From contig NZ_QXDC01000003.1 of assembly GCF_003550065.1 (NCBI RefSeq), positions 310,001-374,000 of the forward strand: a DNA stretch of 64,000 nt, written 5' to 3'. The stretch comes from Hephaestia caeni. GTDB taxonomy: Bacteria > Pseudomonadota > Alphaproteobacteria > Sphingomonadales > Sphingomonadaceae. The notes beneath the pieces were generated by a model that was not told where the DNA came from, did not search any database, and saw only the letters and a program-made list of their open reading frames with translations. Positions 48,080 to 56,139 of this stretch are shown piece by piece; position 1 is the stretch's first letter, and each line of letters begins with the position of its first letter. The position numbers and the translations under genes were made by a program.

Positions 48080-48965
48080 CCGCCGCAGTCTCTCCCGCGA
48101 GATCACGCGGCTCGCCAATGCCAGCGTCGCGGAGGCGCTCGCGCTCGACGCGCTGCCCGCCGACCGCTGCCCGCTGATCGGGATCACCGGCCCGCCCGGC
48201 GTCGGCAAAAGCTCGCTGATCGCCCGGCTCGCGCGCGAGCGGATGGCCGCGCGCGACTCGCTCGCGATCCTCGCGATCGACCCGACCAGCCCGTTGAGCG
48301 GCGGCGCGATCCTCGGCGATCGCATCCGCATGGGCGAACTGGTCGATGATCGCCGCATCTTCATCCGATCGCTGGCGACGCGCGACAGCCGCGACGGGCT
48401 GGCCGACAACCTGCCGCTGATCATCGACCGGATCGTCCGTGCGGGCTTCGCCGAAGTGCTGCTCGAGACGGTCGGCGTGGGGCAGGTCGAATATGCCGTG
48501 CGCGACATGGTCGATACGATGGTGCTGGTGTTGTCGCCGGGATCGGGCGACCAGATCCAGGCGATGAAGAGCGGCATCATCGAGACGCCCGACATCTTCG
48601 TCATCAACAAGGCCGATCTGCCCGGCGCCGACCGGGTGGCGGGCGAAATCCGATCGATCCTGCATTTCCGCAAAGCCCCTCCGACCGTATGGCGGCCACG
48701 ATTGGTCAAGGTGTCGGCCGATCGCGGCGAGGGGCTGGCCGATCTGAGCACGCTCATCGACGGCCATCAGGCATGGCTCGTCGAACAGGGCGGCGGTCCC
48801 ACCGCGGCCCAGTGGCGTCGCCAGATCCTCGCCAGCCTGATCGCGCGGCGCGCCGGCGACGTCTTGCGTGCGTTGCCCACCGACGCGACCGAAGGCCGGC
48901 TCAGCGACGCCTTCCACCGCGCGATCGGCGCAATGGCGGCGAAGGAGGAGCCCGGCGATGGCTGA
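48066..48965 (+). CDS. meaB: MeaB/ArgK-type GTPase, mutase chaperone
   Basis: A 299-residue G3E-family GTPase. Walker A is GPPGVGKSS (42-50), followed by IDPTSPLSGGAILGDRIRM, FIRSLATRDSRDG, ETVGVGQVE and the base-specificity motif NKAD. These proteins protect and reload B12 mutases with cobalamin. Its place after both mutase subunits confirms that the mutase is a functional adenosylcobalamin system. It overlaps the CoA-transferase by 14 nt and the thiolase-like gene by 8 nt. The Switch III-like stretch between Walker A and ETVGVGQ is intact. Confidence 0.92.
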   Translation: MTPVDRRSLSREITRLANASVAEALALDALPADRCPLIGITGPPGVGKSSLIARLARERMAARDSLAILAIDPTSPLSGGAILGDRIRMGELVDDRRIFIRSLATRDSRDGLADNLPLIIDRIVRAGFAEVLLETVGVGQVEYAVRDMVDTMVLVLSPGSGDQIQAMKSGIIETPDIFVINKADLPGADRVAGEIRSILHFRKAPPTVWRPRLVKVSADRGEGLADLSTLIDGHQAWLVEQGGGPTAAQWRRQILASLIARRAGDVLRALPTDATEGRLSDAFHRAIGAMAAKEEPGDG

Positions 48966-50100
48966 CGCCTATATCGTCGGTGCGTATGAATTGCCGTATC
49001 GCAAGGCGCCCGACAAATCGGTGGCGCAGATGCACGGCGAGGCGGCGCTCGGCGCGCTCGCCGATGCGGGGCTGACGCTCGCCGATGTCGACGGCTATTT
49101 CTGCGCGGGCGACGCGACCGGGCTCGGCCCGGTGTCGATGGCCGATTATCTCAACCTGCGGCTGCGCCACCTCGACAGCACAGAGATCGGTGGCAGTTCC
49201 TACGTCGCCCACGTCGCGCACGCCGCCGAGGCGATCCGCGCCGGCAAGTGTGACGTCGCGCTGATCACGCTCGCCGGGCGGCCGCGACAGGGCCAAAAGG
49301 GCGGGCTGCCTTTTCCCGGCCCCGAAGGCGCCTGGGAAATCCCGTTCCGCCCCGTCACCGCCAACGTCTATGCGATGGCGGCGCAGCGGCACATGCACGA
49401 ATTCGGCACCACGTCCGAACAGCTCGCCTGGATCAAGGTCGCCGCCTCCGAGCACGCGCAGCACAATCCGCACGCGATGCTGCCCAGGCCGGTGACGGTC
49501 GAGGAGGTGCTTGCCTCGCCGATCATCGCCTCGCCGCTACACATGCTCGATTGCTGCGTCGTCAGCGACGGCGGCGGCGCGCTGGTGGTGGCGCGCCCCG
49601 AGATCGCGCACGGCCTTTCGCGGCCACGGGTCGCGGTGAAGGGCGCGGGCGAAAGCTACAAGGGCCAGAACGGCGGCGCGATCGACATCACCTGGTCGGC
49701 CGGGCGGATGTCGGGCGCCACCGCCTTCGCCGAGGCGGGGATCACCCCGGCCGATATCAAATATGCCTCGATCTACGACAGTTTCACGATCACCGTGCTG
49801 ATCACGCTGGAAGACCTCGGCTTCTGCGCGCGCGGCCGCGGCGGCGCGTTCGTCGCCGACGGCAATCTGATCTCGGGCGTCGGCGCGCTGCCGTTCAACA
49901 CCGATGGCGGCGGGCTGTGCAACAACCACCCCGCGAACCGTGGCGGGATGACCAAGGTGATCGAGGCGGTCCGCCAGCTCCGCAGCGAGGCGCACCCGGC
50001 GGTTCAGGTGCCGTCGTGCGACCTCGCGCTGGTCCACGGCACGGGCGGTTTCCTGGCCAGCCGCCACGGCTCGGCGACGTTGATCCTGGAGCGCGAATAA
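48958..50100 (+). CDS. Thiolase-fold protein of the SCP-x/Ltp2 type, probable lyase partner of DUF35 protein
   Basis: A 380-residue thiolase-superfamily protein. The usual nucleophilic Cys is missing: the region reads GGSSYVAHVAHAAEA (78-92). SIYDSFTITVLITLEDLGF and LPFNTDGGGLCNNHPANRGGM are typical of the SCP-x-like group. Characterised members with a DUF35 partner (Ltp2/ChsH2-DUF35) perform retro-aldol cleavage of side-chain CoA esters, so a carbon-carbon lyase rather than a thiolase is likely. It overlaps meaB by 8 nt and the DUF35 gene by one base (TAATG). Confidence 0.83.
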   Translation: MADAYIVGAYELPYRKAPDKSVAQMHGEAALGALADAGLTLADVDGYFCAGDATGLGPVSMADYLNLRLRHLDSTEIGGSSYVAHVAHAAEAIRAGKCDVALITLAGRPRQGQKGGLPFPGPEGAWEIPFRPVTANVYAMAAQRHMHEFGTTSEQLAWIKVAASEHAQHNPHAMLPRPVTVEEVLASPIIASPLHMLDCCVVSDGGGALVVARPEIAHGLSRPRVAVKGAGESYKGQNGGAIDITWSAGRMSGATAFAEAGITPADIKYASIYDSFTITVLITLEDLGFCARGRGGAFVADGNLISGVGALPFNTDGGGLCNNHPANRGGMTKVIEAVRQLRSEAHPAVQVPSCDLALVHGTGGFLASRHGSATLILERE

Positions 50101-50495
50101 TGGGCGAGAGCCTGCTGCCCGCACCACCGGCGAGCCCCGAGACGGCGAAGTTCGTTGCCGCCGCGCGCGAGGGGCGTTTCCTGATCCGCCGCTGCACGGT
50201 CTGCGCGAAGCCGCATTGGTATCCGCGCGCGATCTGCCCGTTCTGCGGCGGCGAGACGCAGTGGGAGGAAGCGACCGGGCGCGGCGAACTCTATGCCTTT
50301 TCGACGCTGATGCGTGCCGATCCGCCGTACACGCTCGCTTATGTCACGTTGGCGGAAGGCCCGACGATGATGACCAATATCGTCGATGCCGACCCGGCGG
50401 CGCTGGCGATCGGGCAGCCAGTGCGGATCGTCTGGCGCGCAGCCGAGGACGGCACGCCGGTGCCGTGCTTCACGCCGGCCGATCAGCCGACCTGA
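50100..50495 (+). CDS. Zn-ribbon/OB-fold (DUF35) protein
   Basis: A 131-residue protein with an N-terminal helix, a zinc ribbon with four cysteines (Cys32, Cys35, Cys46, Cys49 in CTVCAKPHWYPRAICPFCGG) and an OB-fold (LYAFSTLMRADPPYTLAYVTL, TNIVDADPAALAIGQPVRIVW). DUF35 proteins bind acyl-CoA and form obligatory complexes with thiolase-fold partners. It is the last gene of the mutase operon; its end overlaps by 13 nt the convergent ligase gene, so no terminator separates them. Confidence 0.9.
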   Translation: MGESLLPAPPASPETAKFVAAAREGRFLIRRCTVCAKPHWYPRAICPFCGGETQWEEATGRGELYAFSTLMRADPPYTLAYVTLAEGPTMMTNIVDADPAALAIGQPVRIVWRAAEDGTPVPCFTPADQPT

Positions 50496-52024
50496 CGGCT
50501 GCGCCCCTCCCAGAAGGGTTTGCGCAGCTCCGCCTTCAGCACCTTGCCGGTGGCGTTGCGCGGCAGCGCATCGATCGCGAAGACCGCGCGCGGCGCCTTG
50601 TATCGCGCCAGCCGTTGCTTGCTCCATTCGATCAGCGCGGCCGCGTCGATCGCGCGGCCCGGCTTGGGCACCACGAACGCCGCCACCGCCTCGCCCCACG
50701 AATCGTCGGGCACACCGATCACCGCGACCTCGGCGACATCGTCGTGACCGAACAAGACGTTCTCGACCTCGGCCGGGTAGATGTTCTCGCCGCCCGAGAT
50801 GATCATGTCCTTCACCCGGCCGCGGATCCACAGATAGCCCTCGGCGTCGATCGAGCCCGCGTCGCCGGTATGATACCAGCCGTCGGCGTCGATCGGTGCC
50901 TGATCGGGGCGCCGCCAATAGCCCTGCATGACGCAGTCGGATCGCACCACGATCTCCCCCACCTCGTCGGTGCCGAGCGGGTGGTTCCGTTCGTCGACGA
51001 TGCCGATCTCGACCCCCGGCATCGCCTTGCCCGCCGCGGGCAGCAGGCGCCCGCCTTCGGCACGGTGATCGTCGGGGGTGAGCGCGACCACCCCGCCCCC
51101 GGTTTCGGACGCGCCATAACCCTGCGCGAACCCGCAGCCGAACACCTCGGTCGCCTCGCGCAGCAGATCGGTCTCGATCGGCGAGGTGCCGTAGAAGATG
51201 AGGTTGAGCCGGCTGTAATCGGTGGCCCGCGCATTGGGGCTCGCGAGCAGCCGCTGGATCATCGCCGGCACCAGTGCGATCTTGCTGATCCGGTGCGCCC
51301 CGATCGCCCGCAGCACGGCTTCGGGCTCGAATTCGGGCAGGATCACGGCCTCGGCGCCGAAATACCAGGTCCGCAGCAGCACCGCATAGCCGCCGACATG
51401 GCCGAAAGGCATCACGCACAGGCACGTATCCGCGCTCGTCCAGCTATCCCACGCCAGATGCCGCCGCGCCTGATTGCCTGCGAGCAGGTTGCGGTTGGTG
51501 AGGGTAACGCCCTTCGGGATACCCGTGGTGCCAGACGTATAGACCAACGCCGCCATGTCGTCGCCGGTGCCGGGATCGGCGTGCCAATCATCGAGAAGCT
51601 CGGCTATCCAGTCGGTCGAATCGGCCGGCAGCACCTTGACCGCGCCGTCAAGCGCGGCGGTGCAATCGGCGAGGAAGGCGTCGCTCACCAGCGCGAGCGC
51701 CGCGCCGCTGTCTTCGGCGATGAAGCGCACCTCGGGCCGGGTCAGCCGCCAGTTGATCGGCACGAGCACCATCCGTGCGCGCGCGACCCCGGCGACGATC
51801 CGGGCGAACCCGTCGTTGTTCTTGCCCACCCACAGCACGCGATCGCCCGGCGCCAGCCCCATCGCGGCAAGCGTCGCGGCGATCCGGTCGGCGATGTGGT
51901 CGAGGTCCGCATAGGTCATCGACCGTCCACCGAAATCGACCGCCGGCGCCATTGGCGCGATCGTCGCATGATGCCGGATCATTCCCGAAACCGTCAGTTC
52001 GCGATCGTCCAGAACATCTGCCAT
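50483..52024 (-). CDS. AMP-forming acyl-CoA synthetase
   Basis: A 513-residue ligase with canonical motifs: ALVYTSGTTGIPKGVTLTNRN (P-loop), GYGASETGGG, DGWYHTGDAGSIDAEGYLWIRGRVKDMIISGGENIYPAEVE and PRNATGKVLKAELR with the catalytic Lys. It would activate a free acid for the island. ATG 52024 has GAGGACGAG upstream. It is divergent from the citryl-CoA lyase-like gene; the 109-nt gap contains AT-rich sequence whose GATGAATTA end equals the right half of the IclR palindrome. Confidence 0.88.
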   Translation of the reverse strand: MADVLDDRELTVSGMIRHHATIAPMAPAVDFGGRSMTYADLDHIADRIAATLAAMGLAPGDRVLWVGKNNDGFARIVAGVARARMVLVPINWRLTRPEVRFIAEDSGAALALVSDAFLADCTAALDGAVKVLPADSTDWIAELLDDWHADPGTGDDMAALVYTSGTTGIPKGVTLTNRNLLAGNQARRHLAWDSWTSADTCLCVMPFGHVGGYAVLLRTWYFGAEAVILPEFEPEAVLRAIGAHRISKIALVPAMIQRLLASPNARATDYSRLNLIFYGTSPIETDLLREATEVFGCGFAQGYGASETGGGVVALTPDDHRAEGGRLLPAAGKAMPGVEIGIVDERNHPLGTDEVGEIVVRSDCVMQGYWRRPDQAPIDADGWYHTGDAGSIDAEGYLWIRGRVKDMIISGGENIYPAEVENVLFGHDDVAEVAVIGVPDDSWGEAVAAFVVPKPGRAIDAAALIEWSKQRLARYKAPRAVFAIDALPRNATGKVLKAELRKPFWEGRSRQVG

Positions 52025-52133
52025 GTCTCGTCCTCGTCCGGCATCGGCGGTCGATCGGAGAGATCGCCTGTCCGCGTTGATCTTTTCACAGATATGATTA
52101 GAGATTTCTATAGATGAATTACAGGAGACGGTC

Positions 52134-52904
52134 ATGACCGACGGCCCCACCACGCGCATTGCCTGTTCGGACGCCGATTCGGTGACGATCCGCGGCGAAA
52201 ATCTGGTCGACGATCTGATCGGTAAGAAGACCTTCACCGAGATGGTCTATTTCCTGACGCGCGGGCGGCATCCGTCGCCGACCGAAACCGCGATCCTCGA
52301 TGCCTGTCTCGTCACGCTGATGGAACATGGCTTCACGCCGGCGGCGCTCGTCACCCGGATCACCGCTGATTCGGTGCCCGATCAGGTCCAGGTCGCGATG
52401 GCGGCGGGGCTGCTCACCGTCGGGAGTGTCTTCGTCGGGACGATGGAAGGCTGCGCGGCGATCCTCGCACGCGGGATCGAGGCGCCCGATGCCGAGGCTT
52501 TCTGCGCCGGGATCGCGCGCGACTATCTGAGCGCGAAGCGGCCGCTGCCCGGTTTCGGGCATCCGTTCCACAAACCCGACGATCCCCGGACGCCGCGGCT
52601 GTTCGCGGTCGCCGAAGCGGCGGGCGCCGAGGGCCGCTACATCCGCCTGTTGAAGATGCTGAGCGCCGCCGTCGATCGCGAGGCCGGGCGGCACCTGACG
52701 ATCAACGCCACCGGCGCGATCGCCGCGCTGCTGCTCGAGATCGACTTTCCCGCCGACGTCATGCGCGCCGTCGCCGTGATCTCGCGCTGCGGCGGCCTCG
52801 CGGGCCATATCATCGAGGAGCGCGAGACGCGCAGCGCGCGGACGATCTGGGCGCTCACCGAGGCGAATATCCCGTATGACGGGCCGCCGCTCAGTCGCGA
52901 ATGA
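52134..52904 (+). CDS. Citryl-CoA lyase-like protein (short citrate synthase fold)
   Basis: A 256-residue citrate-synthase-superfamily protein, about 60% of normal citrate synthase length. LPGFGHPFHKPDDPRTPRL holds the conserved His, and CGGLAGHIIEERE the C-terminal active-site loop; the first catalytic His region of citrate synthase is absent, as in citryl-CoA lyases and the lyase domain of ATP-citrate lyase. It may cleave a citryl-CoA-like beta-hydroxyacyl-CoA to a 2-oxoacid and acyl-CoA. It has its own promoter region and converges on the nitroreductase with a 14-nt overlap. Confidence 0.82.
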   Translation: MTDGPTTRIACSDADSVTIRGENLVDDLIGKKTFTEMVYFLTRGRHPSPTETAILDACLVTLMEHGFTPAALVTRITADSVPDQVQVAMAAGLLTVGSVFVGTMEGCAAILARGIEAPDAEAFCAGIARDYLSAKRPLPGFGHPFHKPDDPRTPRLFAVAEAAGAEGRYIRLLKMLSAAVDREAGRHLTINATGAIAALLLEIDFPADVMRAVAVISRCGGLAGHIIEERETRSARTIWALTEANIPYDGPPLSRE

Positions 52905-53556
52905 TCGTCGCGATGTCGCCAATCGGCGCGCGCCGCGTCCTAAATGCGTTGGCGGGGTCGCTCCGGTTCTCATAGCCGAACGAGATGCCGCACACGATGA
53001 CGCGCTCGTCGGGAATCGCGAAATGCGCGCGCACCGTCGGCGATCGGGCGGCCAGCGCCGCCTGGGGAATCGCCGCGACGCCGTGCGCCTGCGCGGCCAG
53101 CAGGAAGGTACCGACATAGGCGCCGCAATCGACCGCGCCGTACACGCCCAGTTCGCGCCGCGACGTCACGATCGCGACATGCGGCGCATCGAACAGGACG
53201 AAATTGCGGGCCGCCTGCGCGCCCGATGCCGCCCGGTCGCCATGCGCGACGCCGACCGCGTCATAGAGCTGAAGCCCGCATTCGCGCCGCCGCGTGCGAT
53301 ATTCGTCGGGATAGCCTTCGGGAAAGGGGAGATCGGGTTCGGGGGGCGCCGGTTGGGCGAGGGCGTCACGGAACCGGTCGGTCGCGGCGCCGCTGGCGAC
53401 GATCACCTGCCAAGGCTGGGCGTTGCACCACGAAGCGGTGCGCTGCGCGAGTGCCAGCATCGCGTCGATCGTCGGTTGCGGGACGGGGTCGGGCAGGAAC
53501 GCGCGGCAACTGTGGCGCGTCGTCAGCAGTCTTTCGAGGGTCGCCGCGTCGGTCAT
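52891..53556 (-). CDS. Nitroreductase-family flavoprotein
   Basis: A 221-residue FMN protein with TTRHSCRAFLPDPVPQPTIDAMLALAQRTASWCNAQPWQVIV at the N-terminus (flavin-binding Arg-x-Ser-x-Arg-x-Phe pattern) and CGISFGYENRSDPANAFRTRRAPI at the C-terminus. The family reduces nitro groups, quinones or enones with NAD(P)H. It is the last gene of the minus operon dehydrogenase/CitE/MaoC/CoA-transferase, overlapping the transferase as ATGA, so an enone-reducing step in the pathway is conceivable. No specific substrate is readable. Confidence 0.85.
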   Translation of the reverse strand: MTDAATLERLLTTRHSCRAFLPDPVPQPTIDAMLALAQRTASWCNAQPWQVIVASGAATDRFRDALAQPAPPEPDLPFPEGYPDEYRTRRRECGLQLYDAVGVAHGDRAASGAQAARNFVLFDAPHVAIVTSRRELGVYGAVDCGAYVGTFLLAAQAHGVAAIPQAALAARSPTVRAHFAIPDERVIVCGISFGYENRSDPANAFRTRRAPIGDIATIIRD

Positions 53557-54758
53557 GGGTGCTGCGGATAGCCCATCGCCGCGATCGCCTCCGCGTCGAA
53601 GCCGAGTTCGCGCAGCACTTCCGGTCCATGCTCACCGAGCCGCGGCGGCAGGCGCCGTAACCGGCACGGCGTCTCCGAGAAGCTGATCGGAAAGCCCAGC
53701 AGCCGGATCCTGCCCTCGCTGGGGTGATCGACGACCGGAAACATCTCCATCGCTTCGAGATGCGGGTCTTCGAGCAGATCGTTGGGGCCTTTGACCTCGC
53801 CGAACAGGATATCCGCGGCGAGCAGCAGGTCGACCCATTCGGCGGTCGTCTTCGTCGGCATGACGCCGTCGATCAGCCCGTAAAGCTCCTCATAATGCCG
53901 GCTGCGATAGACCGGATCGGCGAGTTCGGGATTGTCGGCCATGTCGTCGCGGCCGATCATCCGCAGGAAGCGCAGCCACTGTTTGGTGGTATAGGGCAGC
54001 ACGCACAGCCAGCCGTCCTTGGTCTGGAACGGGCGCCGGTCCTTGTTGATCACGCGGGCATAGCCCGCCTCGCCCATCGGCGGCTCGAAGGCACGGCCCG
54101 CCATATGTTCGGGCATGACGAACGCGACCATCGTCTCGAACATCGGCACTTCGATATACTGGCCCTTGCCGGTGCGTAGGCGGTGGATCAGCGCGCCCAT
54201 CACCGAATAGGCGATCGCCTGGCCGCACGCCTTGTCCGCGACCACCGTCGCGATCAACTGGTTGGTGCCCGAGGCAAGCCGCTGGAGCCCGGCGATGCCC
54301 GACATCGCCTGGATCGTATCGTCGGCGGCGGGCCGCCCGGCATACGGGCCTTTTTCCGAATAGCCGTAGGCCGCGCAGTAGATGATCTGAGGATTGATCG
54401 CGCGAACGGTCTCGTAATCCATGCCGAGCGCGCGTGCTGCCTCCGGCCGCACCGTCACCAACACCACGTCCGCGGTCTTGAGCAGCCGTTCGCGCGCCTC
54501 GCGGCCGAGATCGCTCTTGAGGTCGAGCGCGAGGCTGCGCTTGTTGCGGTTGAACTGCATGAAGGTGTGGCTCATGCCCGCCGAACGCTGCGGCACGATA
54601 TGGCGGAAGGCATCCCCCACCGGCACTTCGAGCTTGATCACGTCGGCGCCGAAATCGCCAAGGATCTGGGCCGCAAGCGGGCCCATCCCCAAGGTCGTCA
54701 TGTCGACGACGCGCATGCCTTCGAGCGGCTGCGACGGCGCCGTCTCGCCTTCAGCCAT
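53553..54758 (-). CDS. Class III (CaiB/BaiF) CoA-transferase of the CitE/MaoC operon
   Basis: A 401-residue transferase: MRVVDMTTLGMGPLAAQILGDFGADVIKLEVPVGD, FNRNKRSLALDL, YGYSEKGPYAGRPAADDTIQAMSG, with catalytic Asp175 in TVVADKACGQ. Racemase residues are absent. In the operon order acyl-CoA dehydrogenase, CitE-like lyase, MaoC hydratase, CoA-transferase, nitroreductase, it probably activates a dicarboxylic or hydroxy acid with CoA from a donor ester. It overlaps the MaoC gene by 8 nt. Confidence 0.86.
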   Translation of the reverse strand: MAEGETAPSQPLEGMRVVDMTTLGMGPLAAQILGDFGADVIKLEVPVGDAFRHIVPQRSAGMSHTFMQFNRNKRSLALDLKSDLGREARERLLKTADVVLVTVRPEAARALGMDYETVRAINPQIIYCAAYGYSEKGPYAGRPAADDTIQAMSGIAGLQRLASGTNQLIATVVADKACGQAIAYSVMGALIHRLRTGKGQYIEVPMFETMVAFVMPEHMAGRAFEPPMGEAGYARVINKDRRPFQTKDGWLCVLPYTTKQWLRFLRMIGRDDMADNPELADPVYRSRHYEELYGLIDGVMPTKTTAEWVDLLLAADILFGEVKGPNDLLEDPHLEAMEMFPVVDHPSEGRIRLLGFPISFSETPCRLRRLPPRLGEHGPEVLRELGFDAEAIAAMGYPQHP

Positions 54759-55224
54759 CGGTGGGAACCTTCATCATCAGCGCGATGCGATGGATTTTGG
54801 CGATCAGCGTGCCTTTCTGGTTGTAGCCGCGATGCTCGAATTCGACGATGCCCGCGTTCGGGCGCGACTTCGATTCGCGTTTCGACAACACCTCGGTCTC
54901 GGCGCGTAGCGTGTCGCCGATCGAGACGGGGGCGGGAAAGCTGATGTCCTTGAAGCCCAGATTGCCCACGGTGGTGCCATTGGACACATCGCTGACGCCG
55001 ACCCCGACGACGAGGCCGAGCGTGAAGATGCTGTTGACGAGCCGCGTGCCCGACACCGAATGCTCCTTGGCGAATTCCTCGTCGAGATGGAGCAACTGGG
55101 TGTTCATCGTCAGCGTGGTGATGAGCAGATTGTCGGTCTCGGTCACCGTGCGCGTCAGCGGATGCCGGAAGACGTGGCCGACCTCTAGCTCTTCGTAATA
55201 TTTGCCGGACGGACGTTCCATCAT
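54751..55224 (-). CDS. MaoC-family hydratase (mesaconyl-CoA hydratase-like)
   Basis: A 157-residue hot-dog protein: YYEELEVGHVFRHPLTRTVTETDNLLITTLTMNTQLLHLDEEFA with catalytic His in LLHLD, SGTRLVNSIFTLGLVVGVGVSD and APVSIGDTLRAETEVLSKRESKSR. This sequence type is shared with hydratases of mesaconyl- and methylfumaryl-CoA esters. Next to a CitE-like lyase it would hydrate an enoyl-CoA to a malyl-CoA-like ester that the lyase then splits. Two adjacent ATGs (55224, 55221) follow a GGGAGAAG site. Confidence 0.86.
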   Translation of the reverse strand: MMERPSGKYYEELEVGHVFRHPLTRTVTETDNLLITTLTMNTQLLHLDEEFAKEHSVSGTRLVNSIFTLGLVVGVGVSDVSNGTTVGNLGFKDISFPAPVSIGDTLRAETEVLSKRESKSRPNAGIVEFEHRGYNQKGTLIAKIHRIALMMKVPTDG

Positions 55225-55232
55225 CTTCTCCC

Positions 55233-56120
55233 TTATTCCCCGATTTCGGTTGGTTCGGCGGCAGCGAGGATCGCGCGCGCCGTCTCGACATGCGCCTTGT
55301 CGATATGCTCGCCACCGACCATGATCGAGCCGAGCCCGGCCGCCTGCGCGCGCTCATATTCGACGATCATCGTGCGATAGTGCGCGAGTTGCTCCGGCCC
55401 CGGGCTGAACGCGCGGTTGACGATCGGCGCGTTCGACGGGTGCAGGATAGTCGTGCCCGCGAACCCCATCCGGCGTTCGGCGGCGGCGAACGCCGCGAGC
55501 CCGTCGAGATCGTGGACCTGCTGCCAGATGCCGCCGATCGGCCGCTTGCCCGCCGCGCGCGCGGCCATCACCACGCGCGACTTGAGATAGAGCGCCTCGG
55601 TGCCTTCCGCGCTCCATTCCATGCCCATCGCGCCCGCGAGATCGGCGCCCTTGGCGAACGCGCCGATCAGATAATCGACCCGCGGGTGCTGCGCGATCTC
55701 ATAGGCGAGTTGCAGCGATCGCGGCGTCTCCAGCGCCGGCAACAGCCGGACGCTACCGGGGGTCACGCCGTTGCGATCCTCCGCCTCGGCGACGATCGCC
55801 GCGCACAGCGCCACGTCTTCCGGCCCCATCGGCATCGACAGGCAGATGCCCTCCAGCCCCGGACGGACGACCGCCATCAGATCGTCGTAATCGTACAGAT
55901 GCGGGCTCTTGTTCGCGCGCACGTAGACGCGCCGGCCGTGTTCGGCGAGCCAGCCGATCCTGCTCGCGGACAAATCCCGCGCGGCCGCCTTTTCGGATGC
56001 CGGCACGCTATCCTCAAGATCGAGGATCACCGCATCCGCTTCGGCTTTGGGCAGGCCGTCGATGAATTTCTGCCGGTGCCCCGGCACGAACATGAACGAT
56101 CGGATCGGCTTCATCGTCAT
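55233..56120 (-). CDS. HpcH/HpaI aldolase/CitE-like lyase (malyl- or citramalyl-CoA lyase type)
   Basis: A 295-residue TIM-barrel lyase: RSFMFVPGHRQKFIDGLPKAEADAVILDLEDSVP at the N-terminus, VRANKSPHLYDYDDL, LLPALETPRSLQLAYEI with a magnesium ligand Glu, FAKGADLAGAMGMEWSAEG with the Asp ligand, and GFAGTTILHPSNAPIVNRAFSP at the C-terminus. Family members cleave malyl-CoA, citramalyl-CoA and similar esters. ATG 56120 and ATG 56114 are both possible. It completes a dehydrogenation, hydration, cleavage series with its neighbours. Confidence 0.87.
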   Translation of the reverse strand: MTMKPIRSFMFVPGHRQKFIDGLPKAEADAVILDLEDSVPASEKAAARDLSASRIGWLAEHGRRVYVRANKSPHLYDYDDLMAVVRPGLEGICLSMPMGPEDVALCAAIVAEAEDRNGVTPGSVRLLPALETPRSLQLAYEIAQHPRVDYLIGAFAKGADLAGAMGMEWSAEGTEALYLKSRVVMAARAAGKRPIGGIWQQVHDLDGLAAFAAAERRMGFAGTTILHPSNAPIVNRAFSPGPEQLAHYRTMIVEYERAQAAGLGSIMVGGEHIDKAHVETARAILAAAEPTEIGE

Positions 56121-56139
56121 TTCTCTCGCAGGATCCGGT

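Noticed and set aside
48958..50100. Acetyl-CoA acetyltransferase (true thiolase)
   Set aside because: The nucleophilic Cys region reads GGSSYVAH and the DUF35 partner favours the lyase-type subgroup.
50216..52117. 633-codon open frame on plus, opposite the acyl-CoA ligase
   Set aside because: The ligase on minus has all AMP-binding motifs; the plus frame has none.
52085..52125. AT-rich stretch as a full IclR site
   Set aside because: Only the right half (GATGAATTA) matches; the spacing is one base short, so it is not called as an operator.
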